This document shows, piece by piece, positions 8,050 through 20,469 of a stretch of DNA of 64,000 nt (positions are counted from its first letter, which is position 1; each line of letters begins with the position of its first letter). The translations under genes were made by a program, and so were the position numbers. A model generated the notes under the pieces. It was not told the DNA's origin. It saw nothing but the letters and a program-made list of their open reading frames with translations, and did no database searches. This DNA comes from DATFQE01 sp963738205. GTDB lineage: Bacteria > Actinomycetota > Thermoleophilia > Gaiellales > Gaiellaceae. The DNA is taken from positions 1,116,001 to 1,180,000 of the forward strand of contig CAVTVQ010000006.1 in the NCBI GenBank assembly GCA_963738205.1, in the 5' to 3' direction.

Positions 8050-8906
8050 TCGACGTCGCGGCCGAGGTGCGCGAGGCGCTCGACGACGGCCGGCCCGTCG
8101 TGGCGCTCGAAACCACCCTGGTCGCGCATGGCTTCCCGCCCGGCGAGGGCGTCAGCGTCGGGCTCGAGAGCGAGAAGCGCGTTCGCGCCGGCGGGGCCGT
8201 GCCCGCGACGATCGGCGTCCTCGATGGCCGCATCAGGGTTGGGCTGACGGAGGACGCGCTCGGACGCTTCACCGCCGACGCGCGCAAGCTCGGCCCGCGC
8301 GACCTGGCTCCCTGCGCGGTCCAGCGGGCGGTCGGCGCCACGACCGTCGGCGGCACGCTCGCGGTCTGCGCGGTGGTCGGAATCCGCTTCATGGGCACCG
8401 GCGGCCTCGGCGGCGTGCACCGCGGCGCGCTCGACGTCTCGGCCGACGTGCCGGAGCTCTCGCGAACGCCCGTGCTCGTCGTCTCTTCGGGCGTCAAGTC
8501 GCTGCTGGACGTTCCCGCGACAGCCGAGGCACTGGAGGCGCTGAGCGTCCCGGTGCTCGGCTTCCGGACGAACGAGCTGCCGCTGTTCTACTCCGCCTTA
8601 GGCGGCCCGCCCGTGTCCGCGCGCGTGGAGACCGCGGCGGAGGTGGCCGCGATCGCCCGCGCCCACTGGGAGCTCGGCCGCGCAGGCCTGCTGCTGGCGA
8701 ACCCGCCGGCGGACAGCCTCGACGACGTCGAGCCGCTGGTCGAGCAGGCGCTCGCCGAGGCGGAGGCCGGCGGGATCCACGGCGGGGCCGTGACGCCCTT
8801 CGTGCTCTCGTACCTCCACCGCGAAAGCGGCGGGCGCACGCTCGAGGCGAACCGGCGGCTGGTCCTCGACAACGCCCAACTGGCCGCCGAGGTGGCCGCG
8901 GCGTAA
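8046..8906 (+). CDS. psuG: Pseudouridine-5'-phosphate glycosidase
   Basis: 286 aa. It reversibly cleaves the C-C glycosidic bond of pseudouridine 5'-phosphate to uracil and ribose 5-phosphate, in RNA nucleoside salvage. The signature blocks VVALETTLVAHGFP, GAVPATIGVLDGRIRVGL, KLGPRDLAP, GATTVGGTLAVC and FMGTGGLGGVHRGA are all present, and the length matches the family (about 300). GTG start at 8046 overlaps the psuK stop by 4 bp. Confidence 0.95.
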   Translation: MIDVAAEVREALDDGRPVVALETTLVAHGFPPGEGVSVGLESEKRVRAGGAVPATIGVLDGRIRVGLTEDALGRFTADARKLGPRDLAPCAVQRAVGATTVGGTLAVCAVVGIRFMGTGGLGGVHRGALDVSADVPELSRTPVLVVSSGVKSLLDVPATAEALEALSVPVLGFRTNELPLFYSALGGPPVSARVETAAEVAAIARAHWELGRAGLLLANPPADSLDDVEPLVEQALAEAEAGGIHGGAVTPFVLSYLHRESGGRTLEANRRLVLDNAQLAAEVAAA

Positions 8907-8916
8907 CGTTCGAGCG

Positions 8917-9375
8917 ATGCGCAGGCTGGTCTTCGTCGTGGCGGCGGCCGTCGTCGTGACGCTCGCTTCGCTCGCGCAAGCCGGGCCGAACGCGCAGCCG
9001 CTGCCCGGGCTGCCCAAGTACACGGCCGGCTACCGCACCTGGACGAAGGTCAACAGGAAGCCGATCCCGCCGCGCGTGAACGACCCGCACGACAGCGTCA
9101 AGAACGTCTACGCGAGCAAGACGAAGCGCGGTGCGCGCTACCCGTACGGCACGGTGATCGTGAAGGAGGGCTCGCAGCCCGGCCGGAGGTTCGTGAAGTT
9201 GATCGCGGTCATGCGCAAGGTCCGCGGGGCGAGCCCCCGGAACAACGACTGGCAGATGATCGAGTGGACGCGCAGCTCACCGAGGGCGCGCTTCGTCGCG
9301 ATCGCGTCGGGCGCCGTCTGCTACTCCTGCCACGTCGGGGCCAAGAGGAACGACTACGTCTTCACGAAGCGCTAG
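8917..9375 (+). CDS. Cytochrome P460-family secreted heme protein
   Basis: 152 aa exported protein. The N-terminus MRRLVFVVAAAVVVTLASLA is a signal peptide with a probable cleavage near AQA-GP. The mature domain has WTKVNRKPIPPRVNDPH and PYGTVIVKEG typical of P460, and ends with the c-type heme site CYSCH followed by VGAKRNDYVF. P460 proteins oxidise small nitrogen or related compounds using a heme cross-linked to Lys; the exact substrate cannot be inferred. A TAACGT -10-like box ends 7 nt before the ATG (8904-8909), but it overlaps the psuG stop codon. It ends at a strong hairpin element shared with three other sites in the window. Confidence 0.85.
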   Translation: MRRLVFVVAAAVVVTLASLAQAGPNAQPLPGLPKYTAGYRTWTKVNRKPIPPRVNDPHDSVKNVYASKTKRGARYPYGTVIVKEGSQPGRRFVKLIAVMRKVRGASPRNNDWQMIEWTRSSPRARFVAIASGAVCYSCHVGAKRNDYVFTKR

Positions 9376-9422
9376 GAGGGCTTGGTGGAACGTCGCTCAG
9401 CGCCGTTTCGCCAAGTCCTCCT
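9374..9422 (+). repeat. Dispersed 19-bp-stem hairpin, copy a
   Basis: Arms AGGAGGGCTTGGTGGAACG (9374-9392) and CGTTTCGCCAAGTCCTCCT (9404-9422) pair at all 19 positions in plus-strand RNA, three of them G-U; the loop is 11 nt. It lies between the convergent P460 and GYD genes and could end P460 transcription, though no U-run follows. Related copies are at 26535, 51651 and 53073. Confidence 0.8.
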
Positions 9423-9423
9423 A

Positions 9424-9708
9424 CTAGGTGAGGGTTGAAAGGAAGTCCTCGATCGTCAATGCTTCGAGCGTCTGGAAGGTCGAGCTGCCGCGGGCGCCGA
9501 GCTCCACCGAGACGCGCGCGATCGTCGCTGCATCGGGCGCCTCGACGACGTTGACGAAGTCGTACTGCCCGAGCGTCGCCCACTGGTGCAGGACCTTGGC
9601 GCCGAGCTCCTCGATGTCGCGGTTGACCTCGCGCAGGCGGTCCGGGTTGGCCTTCAGCGTCTGAACGCCCTGCGCGGTCAGGTTCGAAAGCATCACGTAC
9701 AGCGGCAT
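9424..9708 (-). CDS. GYD-domain protein
   Basis: 94 aa ferredoxin-like-fold protein of the GYD family: MPLYVMLSNLTAQGVQTLK, then GAKVLHQWATLGQYDFVNVV (the GxYD signature in the form GQYD) and SVELGARGSSTFQTLEAL. The family is small, widespread and biochemically undefined. Its start codon directly follows the stop codon of the upstream membrane protein on the same strand, so the two are probably cotranscribed with the GNAT gene. Confidence 0.88.
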   Translation of the reverse strand: MPLYVMLSNLTAQGVQTLKANPDRLREVNRDIEELGAKVLHQWATLGQYDFVNVVEAPDAATIARVSVELGARGSSTFQTLEALTIEDFLSTLT

Positions 9709-10377
9709 CTAGGGCTCCTTTCGGTCGCGGCTCTTCGACTCTAGCCGGGCGGCCTGGTCGAAGTAGAGCAGCGCGGAGCCGAGGAAGAGCACGGGCGCCA
9801 GCACGAGGTCGGCGAGAAAGACGGCGATCCGCTCGGCCTGGTCGCCGGCGCCGCGGAGCAGCAGGGCGAGCATCAGCCTCGTCAGGAAGAAGAGGATCGC
9901 GAGCGTGGCCAGCGAGCCGAGCGCGTGGATGTAGTCCGCGCGCGCCAGCCGGAGCGCGCGTGCGAACGCCGAGCGTGCGTCGCCGCCCTCGATCATCACG
10001 ACCGGGACGACGAGCCCGACGACCGCGAGCCACGCGAACGCGAGCAGCGCGAACCACGGCAGCAGGAACGCCGCCGGCACGAAGGCGATCGTGCCGAGCA
10101 CGACGGCGAGCGCCCAGCGAGAAAGGGGCGGACGGGCCCCCGTGACCACGGCGACCGCTCCCGCGTACGACAGGCTGAACAGGGGCGAGAACGCGAGCAG
10201 CGCGAGCACCTGCGCCCCGAAGGCCAGATCGCGAAAGATCTGGTCCGCGACGGCCAGCGTCAGGCCGAGAGGCAGCGCCTGCGAGAAGGTCCGCCCGTAG
10301 AGCCGGAGCGTCTCGGCGATGAGCTGCCCGACCGGCCGCGTCTCGGGCGGCAGTGCCTGCGGGAGGGTCTCCGCCAC
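9709..10377 (-). CDS. Polytopic membrane protein of unknown function
   Basis: 222 aa with about five or six hydrophobic helices, for example ALPLGLTLAVADQIF, AFGAQVLALLAFSPLFSL, LAVVLGTIAFVPAAFLLPWF and LATLAILFFLTRLMLALLL. A short amphipathic cytoplasmic segment (GGDARSAFARALRLARADY) resembles the loop found in DUF975/GPDPase-type membrane domains, but I cannot assign a family firmly. GTG start at 10377 shares a base with the upstream GNAT stop codon, so the three minus-strand genes GNAT, this one and GYD form a tight operon. Confidence 0.7.
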   Translation of the reverse strand: MAETLPQALPPETRPVGQLIAETLRLYGRTFSQALPLGLTLAVADQIFRDLAFGAQVLALLAFSPLFSLSYAGAVAVVTGARPPLSRWALAVVLGTIAFVPAAFLLPWFALLAFAWLAVVGLVVPVVMIEGGDARSAFARALRLARADYIHALGSLATLAILFFLTRLMLALLLRGAGDQAERIAVFLADLVLAPVLFLGSALLYFDQAARLESKSRDRKEP

Positions 10378-10799
10378 TACCCCTGCGGCAGTGCGAGCTC
10401 GAGCAGGCCCGCGTCCTTCGTGGCGAAGCCGTAGCGCCGGAACGGCGCCTGCGCACCGGGCGCATCGGCTTCGACCACCGCCTGCAGGCGGTGCGAGTCA
10501 CAGGAGATGGCGTAGCCCTCTGCGTACTCGAGCAGCTGCCACTCGATCGACTCGTCCTCGTGCTCGGGGACGACGAAGAGCTCGTCGATCCGCAGCGTCT
10601 GCGGGCTCTCGTCGACGGCGACGAAGCCGGCGGGGCGGCCGTCGAGCTCGGCGACGAAGACGGTGTCGCTCTCCAGGACCTCGAGCGTCCGGTCGTCGTC
10701 CCACGAGGGATTCGAGCCGAGGCTCATGCGGGCGAGTCCGAAAAGAACGGGTTCATCGTCGGACCGATAGGGCCGGATGGCGGCTTTCCGGTAAGGCAC
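10377..10799 (-). CDS. GNAT-family N-acetyltransferase
   Basis: 140 aa acetyl-CoA-dependent acetyltransferase fold: IRPYRSDDEPVLFGLARM (strand 1/helix 1), VFVAELDGRPAGFVAVDES (strands 2-4), LRIDELFVVPEHEDESI (strand 4 and the pyrophosphate loop region) and the C-terminal FRRYGFATKDAGLLEL. The acetyl-CoA loop (normally RxxGxG/A) is degenerate, with acidic residues instead, so activity is uncertain. It is the first gene of the GNAT / membrane protein / GYD unit. Substrate unknown. Confidence 0.75.
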   Translation of the reverse strand: MPYRKAAIRPYRSDDEPVLFGLARMSLGSNPSWDDDRTLEVLESDTVFVAELDGRPAGFVAVDESPQTLRIDELFVVPEHEDESIEWQLLEYAEGYAISCDSHRLQAVVEADAPGAQAPFRRYGFATKDAGLLELALPQG

Positions 10800-10841
10800 G
10801 TGTAGAGCCTACCGCCCGTCTCGGCGGCCTGCAGGGACCGG

Positions 10842-10858
10842 CCGCCGCAACGCGGCGG
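10842..10858. terminator. GC hairpin between the GNAT and clpB genes
   Basis: CCGCCGC (10842-10848) and GCGGCGG (10852-10858) form a 7-bp stem with loop AAC, in the 235-bp gap 10800-11034. No T-run follows on either strand. The rest of the gap shows no convincing gene. Confidence 0.3.
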
Positions 10859-11034
10859 GGTCAGTCCTCGGCGGTCTCGTCGCCGGGGTCGCCGTTGACG
10901 ATCGGAGGCAGCATGGATCGAGAGTACGCCGTGGATCGGCTGGTGCCTAGGGCCGCGAGTCGGATCGGCTCAAGAGCGCAGTAGGAGCAAGCGGCGGATG
11001 CGGCGGCGCCGCTCGTCAGGATCCATCCCAGGCA

Positions 11035-13502
<2,468 letters not shown>

Positions 13503-13521
<19 letters not shown>

Positions 13522-13889
13522 TGGGTCCTTTTCGGTACGGGGTGTTTTTCTTGTCGGTAGAGCACGAGGTCACGGCGGTACTGCTTGTGCACGGCCTCGA
13601 CGCGCTCGCGCATCTCGCGCTCGAGCCGCTCCAGCCGCAGCTGCATGCGTCGGAGCTGGTCCTCGAGCCGGAGCACGTGCTCGACGCCGGCGAGGTTGAG
13701 CCCGAGCTCGGTCGTGAGCCGCTGGACGAGCCGCAGCCGCTCGAGGTCGTGCTCGGAGTAGAGCCGCGTGTTGCCTGCGGTGCGCTTCGGCTGCACGAGC
13801 CCCTTCTGCTCGTAGATGCGGAGCGTCTGAGGGTGCATGCCGACGAGGTCGGCGGCCACGGAGATCATGTAGCGGGGCCGATCGTCCAT
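13503..13889 (-). CDS. hspR: MerR-family heat-shock repressor HspR
   Basis: 128 aa DNA-binding repressor that in actinobacteria acts with DnaK as co-repressor on HAIR sites upstream of dnaK and clpB. The wHTH reads YMISVAADLVGMHPQTLRIY and EQKGLVQPKRTAGNTRLYSE, then DLERLRLVQRLTTELGLNLAGVEHVL, and ends in a coiled coil (EDQLRRMQLRLERLEREMRERVE). The basic tail after the coil (VPKRTQWTSTG) overlaps the clpB start. It starts at ATG 13889, overlapping the dnaJ stop (TGATG). The position inside the dnaK operon is typical for autoregulation. Confidence 0.93.
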
Positions 13890-14983
13890 CAGCTGAAGAG
13901 CACCTTCCTCGGATCCTCGCGGGACGCGTTCTGGAGCGCCTCGATCGCCTCGCGCTCCTTCTTCGTCAGCTTCTTGGGAACGGCCACGCGCAAGCGGGCG
14001 ACGAGGTCGCCCTTGCCGCCGCCCTTCAGGCCGGGGGCGCCGTGGCCGCGCATCTTCAGGAGCTTCCCGTCCTCGGAGCCGGCCGGGACCTTGAGCGAGA
14101 GCCGCTCGCCGTACGGCGTGGGCACCTCGACGGTGGCGCCGAGCGCGGCCTCCGCGAAGGTGACCGGGAGGTCGAGCTCCAGGTCGGATGTCCCGCGGCG
14201 CGAGAACAGTCGCGAAGGCTGAACGCGCGTGGTGACGAACAGGTCTCCGGCCGGGCCGGCGCCGGCGCCCGGCTCGCCCTTGCCCTTTAGCCGGATCCGC
14301 GTGCCGTCCTTGACGCCGGCCGGGATCTTGACCGTGTAGCGCTTGGTGCGGCGCTCCCGGCCGGCGCCGCGGCAATGCTCACAGGGGTGCTCGATCACGG
14401 TGCCCTGGCCGCCGCAGCGCCGACACGGCTGCGAGAGCGCGAAGAGGCCCTGGCTCTCGGCAAGGACGCCGCGGCCCTTGCAGTCGGGGCAGACGCTCGG
14501 CGCGGTCCCCGGCTTCGCGCCGGAACCGCCGCACTCACGGCAGGCGGTCTCCACCTCGACCGGGATGCGCGTCTCGATTCCCCTCAGGGAGTCCTCGAAC
14601 GACAAGCCGACCTCGGCCTCGAGGTCGACGCCGCGCCTCCCGGCGGGCTCGCGCTGACCCCTGCGGAAGCGCCCGCCGCCTCCGAACAGGTCGCCGAGGA
14701 CGCTCCCGAAGTCGCCCAGGTCGCCGACGTTGAAGTCGCCAGCGTAGCCGCCGGGGCCGCCGCGTTGTCCGTTGGCCGAGCCGAACGCGTCGTACTGCTT
14801 GCGCTTCTCGGGGTCGGACAGCACGTCGTAGGCGGCCTGCACTTCCTTGAAACGCTCCTCCGCGGAGGCGTCGCCGGGATTGCGGTCGGGATGGTTCTCG
14901 CGGGCGAGCTTGCGGTATGCCTTCTTGATCTCGTCTGCGGAGGCGCCCTTCGGAACGCCGAGGGTGGAATAGAGCTCGTTCAC
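13889..14983 (-). CDS. dnaJ: Chaperone protein DnaJ
   Basis: 364 aa J-domain cochaperone that stimulates the DnaK ATPase. J-domain residues 4-68 contain the HPD motif (ARENHPDRNPGDASAEERF). A Gly/Phe-rich region follows (DFGSVLGDLFGGGGRF). The zinc-finger domain has four CxxCxGxG-type motifs: CRECGGSG, CPDCKGRG, CRRCGGQG and CEHCRGAG. The C-terminal substrate-binding domains end near KVLFS. It overlaps grpE by 4 bp and hspR by one base. Confidence 0.97.
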   Translation of the reverse strand: MNELYSTLGVPKGASADEIKKAYRKLARENHPDRNPGDASAEERFKEVQAAYDVLSDPEKRKQYDAFGSANGQRGGPGGYAGDFNVGDLGDFGSVLGDLFGGGGRFRRGQREPAGRRGVDLEAEVGLSFEDSLRGIETRIPVEVETACRECGGSGAKPGTAPSVCPDCKGRGVLAESQGLFALSQPCRRCGGQGTVIEHPCEHCRGAGRERRTKRYTVKIPAGVKDGTRIRLKGKGEPGAGAGPAGDLFVTTRVQPSRLFSRRGTSDLELDLPVTFAEAALGATVEVPTPYGERLSLKVPAGSEDGKLLKMRGHGAPGLKGGGKGDLVARLRVAVPKKLTKKEREAIEALQNASREDPRKVLFS

Positions 14984-15571
14984 TGCGCCTCGGTCTTCGG
15001 CGCAGCCACGACGACCCGTGCGGGCCGCAGCACGCGGTCGCCGAGGCGGTAGCCCTTCTGCAGGACCTCGATGACCGTGCCTTCGTCCGCGTCCGAGGGC
15101 TGCGAGAGCAGCGCTTCGTGGACATGCGGGTCGAACGCGCCCTCGGTCGGGATCTCCTCGAGACCCTCCTTCGACAGCGCGGCCGCGAGCGAGCGATGCA
15201 CGAGGCGGACGCCATCCTCGACGCTCCGCGTCTTGTGTTCACGCGCCGCCAGGGCGGTCCGCTCCAGGTCGTCGAGCACGGGCAGCAGCTCCTTCACGAG
15301 CCGCTCCGCGGCGCGCGCGACCAGAGCTTCCTGGTCGCGCGCGGCGCGCTTGCGGTAGTTGTCGAACTCGGCCGCGAGGCGGCGGAGATCGTCGAGATGC
15401 TCCTCGGCGCGGGCGTCGGCCTGCGCCAGGCGTTCATCGAGGGAGAGTTCGTTCGCTTCGGACTCGCCGGAGTTCGCTGGGGGAACCTCCCGGTTCCCCC
15501 AGACCCCCTCCACTGGTCCGCTGTCGCGGACAGGCGGCTCCGCGGGCGACTCGCTCCGTGGCTTAGGAGCG

Positions 15572-15579
<8 letters not shown>
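14980..15579 (-). CDS. grpE: Nucleotide exchange factor GrpE
   Basis: 199 aa from the GTG at 15579, which overlaps the dnaK stop by 8 bp and has GAGG about 10 nt upstream. An in-frame ATG at 15636 would add 19 basic residues inside dnaK. The variable acidic N-terminus is followed by the long coiled coil (ERLAQADARAEEHLDDLRRL), AAEFDNYRKRAARDQE and the beta-wing domain with GVRLVHRSLAAALSKEGLEE and FDPHVHEALL, all typical of GrpE. Codons in the N-terminal region (about 15477-15502) form a perfect palindrome that looks like an inserted element. Confidence 0.95.
15477..15502. repeat. Palindromic element within grpE
   Basis: CTGGGGGAACC (15477-15487) and GGTTCCCCCAG (15492-15502) are perfect inverted 11-mers with a 4-nt loop, inside the non-conserved N-terminal coding region of grpE (encoding VWGNREVPP). 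It resembles a short intergenic-type palindrome captured in frame. Confidence 0.75.
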
Positions 15580-17485
<1,906 letters not shown>

Positions 17486-17506
17486 CGGCTTCCTTTCCGT
17501 TGAATC

Positions 17507-17539
17507 CTTGGGTTGTGAGAAAATCTAAGCCTAGTTATA
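17507..17539 (-). promoter_or_regulatory. dnaK operon promoter with HAIR-like inverted repeat
   Basis: On the minus strand TATAAC (17539-17534) is a good -10. Just downstream, over the expected start of transcription, lies an inverted repeat CTTAGAT / ACCCAAG (17529-17507) whose arms resemble the HspR site CTTGAGT-N7-ACTCAAG, but with a 9-nt spacer and two mismatches per arm. Location and the hspR gene in the operon make it a candidate HspR site. No clear -35 is visible. Confidence 0.45.
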
Positions 17540-17570
17540 GCAGATCTGGGGTGAGTAAGCTCCCTCGCCG

Positions 17571-18656
17571 ATGACCGATCCGCGCGTCGCCGACTACGCC
17601 CGCCTGCTCGTCGACCGCTGCCTCGACGCCCAGGCAGGCTGGCAGGTGCTGCTCAAGTCGAGCCCGCCGGCGCGGCCGCTCGTCGAGGAGGTCGTGCGCG
17701 CGCTGGGCCGGCGCGGCGCGTACCCGATCGTGCGTCTCGGCTGGGCGGAGGACAACTGGCCGTTCGCCTACCTGTGGGCGACCGAGGCGCCCGAGGAGCT
17801 CGTGGGGCGGCAGCCGTCGCTCGAGGCCGCACTCGGCGAGCAGATCGACGCCTGGATCAACATCGGCGCGCCCGAGAACACGCACGAGGGCGGCGACCTT
17901 GACCCGCGTAAGCGAGGACTCCTCTCCGAGGCGAACCGGCCGTTGCTCGAACGGCGCCTGCGCCTCGAGATCCCCTGGGTCGCGTGCCGCTACCCCACGG
18001 CCGCGCTCGCGCAGGCGGCCGGGATGACGACCGAGCAGTTCGAAGACTTCGTCTACGGCGCGTGCCTGATCGACTGGGACGAGGAAGGCCGCAAGATGCA
18101 GCGGATCGCCGACCGGTTCGACGCGGCCGAGGAGGTCCGCATCGTCGGGCACGAGACCGACATCCGCTTCTCGCTCGCGGACCGTCGCGGCGAGGTCGAC
18201 GACGGGCACTACAACATGCCGGGCGGCGAGGTCTTCTACAGCCCCGTCGAGGACTCGACCGAAGGCGTCGTCACGTTCTCCGAGTACCCGGCCGTCGACC
18301 CGCCCGACGAGGTCAGCGGTATCCGCTTCGTCTACCGCGACGGCGTGATCGTCGAGGCTTCGGCCGAGAACAACGAAGAGGCGCTCCTGGCCAAGCTCGA
18401 CCGCGACGAGGGCGCGCGCCGGCTCGGCGAGTTCGGCATCGGCTGCAACCCCGGGATCCAGCGGCACGTCAAGGAGACGCTCTTCGACGAGAAGATCTAC
18501 GGGACGATCCACCTCGCGATCGGCGCGGGCATTCCCTCGATCGGCGGCCGGAACGTCTCCAGCGTCCATTGGGACATGGTCAAAGAGCTCCGCGACGGCG
18601 GCCGGATCGAGTGCGACGGCGAGGTCGTGCAGCAGAACGGCGAGTGGACGTTCTAG
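17571..18656 (+). CDS. M29-family aminopeptidase
   Basis: 361 aa cytosolic metallo-aminopeptidase of the AmpS/PepS (thermophilic aminopeptidase) family. The C-terminal catalytic half shows NMPGGEVFYSPVEDSTEG with the metal-ligand Glu, GIGCNPGIQRHVKETLFDEK, and IGAGIPSIGGRN followed by SSVHWDMV, which holds the His and Asp ligands. Broad-specificity release of N-terminal residues is the known family activity. It diverges from dnaK with 85 bp between start codons. Its 3' end overlaps the EamA gene by 4 bp. Confidence 0.92.
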   Translation: MTDPRVADYARLLVDRCLDAQAGWQVLLKSSPPARPLVEEVVRALGRRGAYPIVRLGWAEDNWPFAYLWATEAPEELVGRQPSLEAALGEQIDAWINIGAPENTHEGGDLDPRKRGLLSEANRPLLERRLRLEIPWVACRYPTAALAQAAGMTTEQFEDFVYGACLIDWDEEGRKMQRIADRFDAAEEVRIVGHETDIRFSLADRRGEVDDGHYNMPGGEVFYSPVEDSTEGVVTFSEYPAVDPPDEVSGIRFVYRDGVIVEASAENNEEALLAKLDRDEGARRLGEFGIGCNPGIQRHVKETLFDEKIYGTIHLAIGAGIPSIGGRNVSSVHWDMVKELRDGGRIECDGEVVQQNGEWTF

Positions 18657-19546
18657 CGCCGTTCTGCGACCGGGTCTGACCCTGGTCGGCCCGCCAGGCG
18701 CCGCAAGGTCCGGGCCGCGGCCGGTTCGGCCACCAGGATCGCCAGGAAGATCAACGCGCAGCCCGTCCAGCCGACCACGCCGAGCCGGTCGCCGTCGAGC
18801 ACGTAGCCGAAGAACCCGGCCCACACGGTCTCGAGGGAGAAGATGATCGCGATCCGCGTGGCGCTGATCCGTCGCTGCGCCCAGATCTGGATCAGGTACG
18901 CGAACGCGCTCGCGAAGACGCCGGTGACGAGCAACGCGGCCCACACGGTCCCGCCGCGCGGGACGGACAGATCGCCGAGCGCCAGGGCGATAGCGGCGAA
19001 GCCGATACATGCGACCGCCATCTCCACGAAGGTCAGCCCGACCGCGTCGTAACGCTTGGCGTAGCGCTCGACCATCACGATCTGGAGCGCCTGGGCAGCG
19101 GTGCTGAGCAGAACGAGCAGGTCGCCGGCGGCCGAGCCGCTCGGCACACCCGCGAGCAGGGCAAGCCCGACGACCGCAAGGCCGACGGCGAGCCACAGTT
19201 CGCGCGTGATGCGCGTCCGGAAGAGGACGAGCGCGAACAGCGGCGTCAGCAGGACGTACAGGCCGGTGATGAAGCCGGTGTTCGTCACCGTCGTGCGCTC
19301 GAGCCCGGCGGTCTGCAGCGCCGACCCGATCGCGAGCAAGGCGCCGAGGAACGCGCCGGCGAGGAGGCCGTCGCGACCGAGGCTGCGCAGCCGCAGCACC
19401 GCCAATGGAGCGAGGACGGCCGACGCGATCGCGTAGCGCACCGTGAGGAACGCGAACAGCGGATAGATCGCGACCGCGTCCTTGACCTGGACGAACGTGA
19501 AGCCCCAGACCACAGTGACGAGGAGCAGCGCGACGGCGGCGGTCAC
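18653..19546 (-). CDS. EamA/DMT-superfamily transporter
   Basis: 297 aa with ten predicted membrane helices arranged as two EamA repeats, for example MTAAVALLLVTVVWGFTFVQ at the start and SLETVWAGFFGYVLDGDRLG in the second half. The motif SLETVWAG preceding the ninth helix is typical of the RhaT/YdcZ-like drug/metabolite transporter group. Substrate unknown, probably efflux of a small metabolite. GTG start at 19546. The C-terminal codons include a palindrome (18668-18687). Confidence 0.88.
   Translation of the reverse strand: MTAAVALLLVTVVWGFTFVQVKDAVAIYPLFAFLTVRYAIASAVLAPLAVLRLRSLGRDGLLAGAFLGALLAIGSALQTAGLERTTVTNTGFITGLYVLLTPLFALVLFRTRITRELWLAVGLAVVGLALLAGVPSGSAAGDLLVLLSTAAQALQIVMVERYAKRYDAVGLTFVEMAVACIGFAAIALALGDLSVPRGGTVWAALLVTGVFASAFAYLIQIWAQRRISATRIAIIFSLETVWAGFFGYVLDGDRLGVVGWTGCALIFLAILVAEPAAARTLRRLAGRPGSDPVAERR
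18668..18687. repeat. GGGTCTGACCC palindrome in the EamA 3' end
   Basis: GACCGGGTCTGACCCTGGTC is an imperfect palindrome with the core GGGTCTGACCC. A second palindrome with almost the same core lies at 46775-46795 behind the carbamate kinase gene. Confidence 0.5.
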
Positions 19547-19591
19547 TGGAGCGCGGCGGTCCTCGATCTCGTCCTCGACGTCGTCCGGCGG

Positions 19592-20434
19592 CTAGGTCAC
19601 GCCGAAACGGACGCGGTAGCTCACCGTCCAGGTCACGTCGCGGTCACCGAGCAAGCGCTCCGTAGCCTCGCGCAGGCCGGCGAGACCGAGCTCCTCCTCG
19701 GTCAGGCCCTCCTCGAGCAGGCGGCCGACCGGGCCGAGGCTCAGGGCGAGGCCGACGACGCGGGCGGCGGTTGCGACGTCCTCGCCGGAAACGCCGAGCT
19801 CCCGCACGTAGCGGAACAGGCCACTTTCGCGCATGCGCGGAATGTGCCCAGCCTTCTCGGCCGGCGGAATCGAGAGCCGCTCACGCCGGAACTTGCCGAC
19901 GCGCAGCAGGAAGTACTCGAAGGCCGCATCGACCTCCCAGTCCACGGCGGGCGGGAGCTCGTAGTCGTAGGCGGCGAACACGCCTCCGGGGCGTAGGATG
20001 CGAGCGGCCTCGCGAAAGGTCGGCTCCGGCTCCATCCAGTGGAGCGACTGCGAGTACGTGACGAGATCGGCGGAGTCGTTTGCGAGCCCGCTCGAGTCGG
20101 AATAACCCTCGACGTAGCGAACGTTGTGGGAAGAAGTGTTCGCTTCGGCTGCAGCGCGCATCTCCGGATTCGGCTCCACGCCGACGACCTCGTCGGCGAG
20201 CGGAGCCCAGGCACGGGTCGACAGGCCGGTGCCGGAGCCGACGTCGGCCACGAGGCTCGGCTGGTCGACGCGGGCGAGGCGGCACAGCAGGCGCAGGAGC
20301 GCCTCGGGGGGCGCGGGGCGGGCCGCGTGGTAGGCCTCACCGAAGCCCTCTGTGGCGTACGCAGACCAGATCCGGTACCCGCTGCTCACGTCCGGAATTG
20401 TGACGCGACCGCAGGCGGGGATAGAATCGGCCAC
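19592..20434 (-). CDS. Class I SAM-dependent methyltransferase
   Basis: Up to 280 aa. Rossmann-type methyltransferase: SLVADVGSGTGLSTRAWAPL is motif I, DEVVGVEPNPEMRAAAEA binds the adenosine ribose, DSADLVTYSQSLHWMEPEPT is motif II, and AARILRPGGVFAAYDYE is motif III. The closest known style is the small-molecule methyltransferase family with the HWM motif (UbiE/Crg1-like). Substrate unknown. Start is uncertain: GTG 20434 is the longest, while GTG 20389 would begin just before the domain. It diverges from the PAP2 gene with 35 bp between. Confidence 0.82.
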   Translation of the reverse strand: MADSIPACGRVTIPDVSSGYRIWSAYATEGFGEAYHAARPAPPEALLRLLCRLARVDQPSLVADVGSGTGLSTRAWAPLADEVVGVEPNPEMRAAAEANTSSHNVRYVEGYSDSSGLANDSADLVTYSQSLHWMEPEPTFREAARILRPGGVFAAYDYELPPAVDWEVDAAFEYFLLRVGKFRRERLSIPPAEKAGHIPRMRESGLFRYVRELGVSGEDVATAARVVGLALSLGPVGRLLEEGLTEEELGLAGLREATERLLGDRDVTWTVSYRVRFGVT

Positions 20435-20469
20435 TTCGTGCTGATCAGCCGCTCGAACACGAAGGAGTT

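Noticed and set aside
10861..10914. 17-codon minus-strand frame MLPPIVNGDPGDETAED
   Set aside because: Too short, no ribosome site, no coupling to a neighbour.
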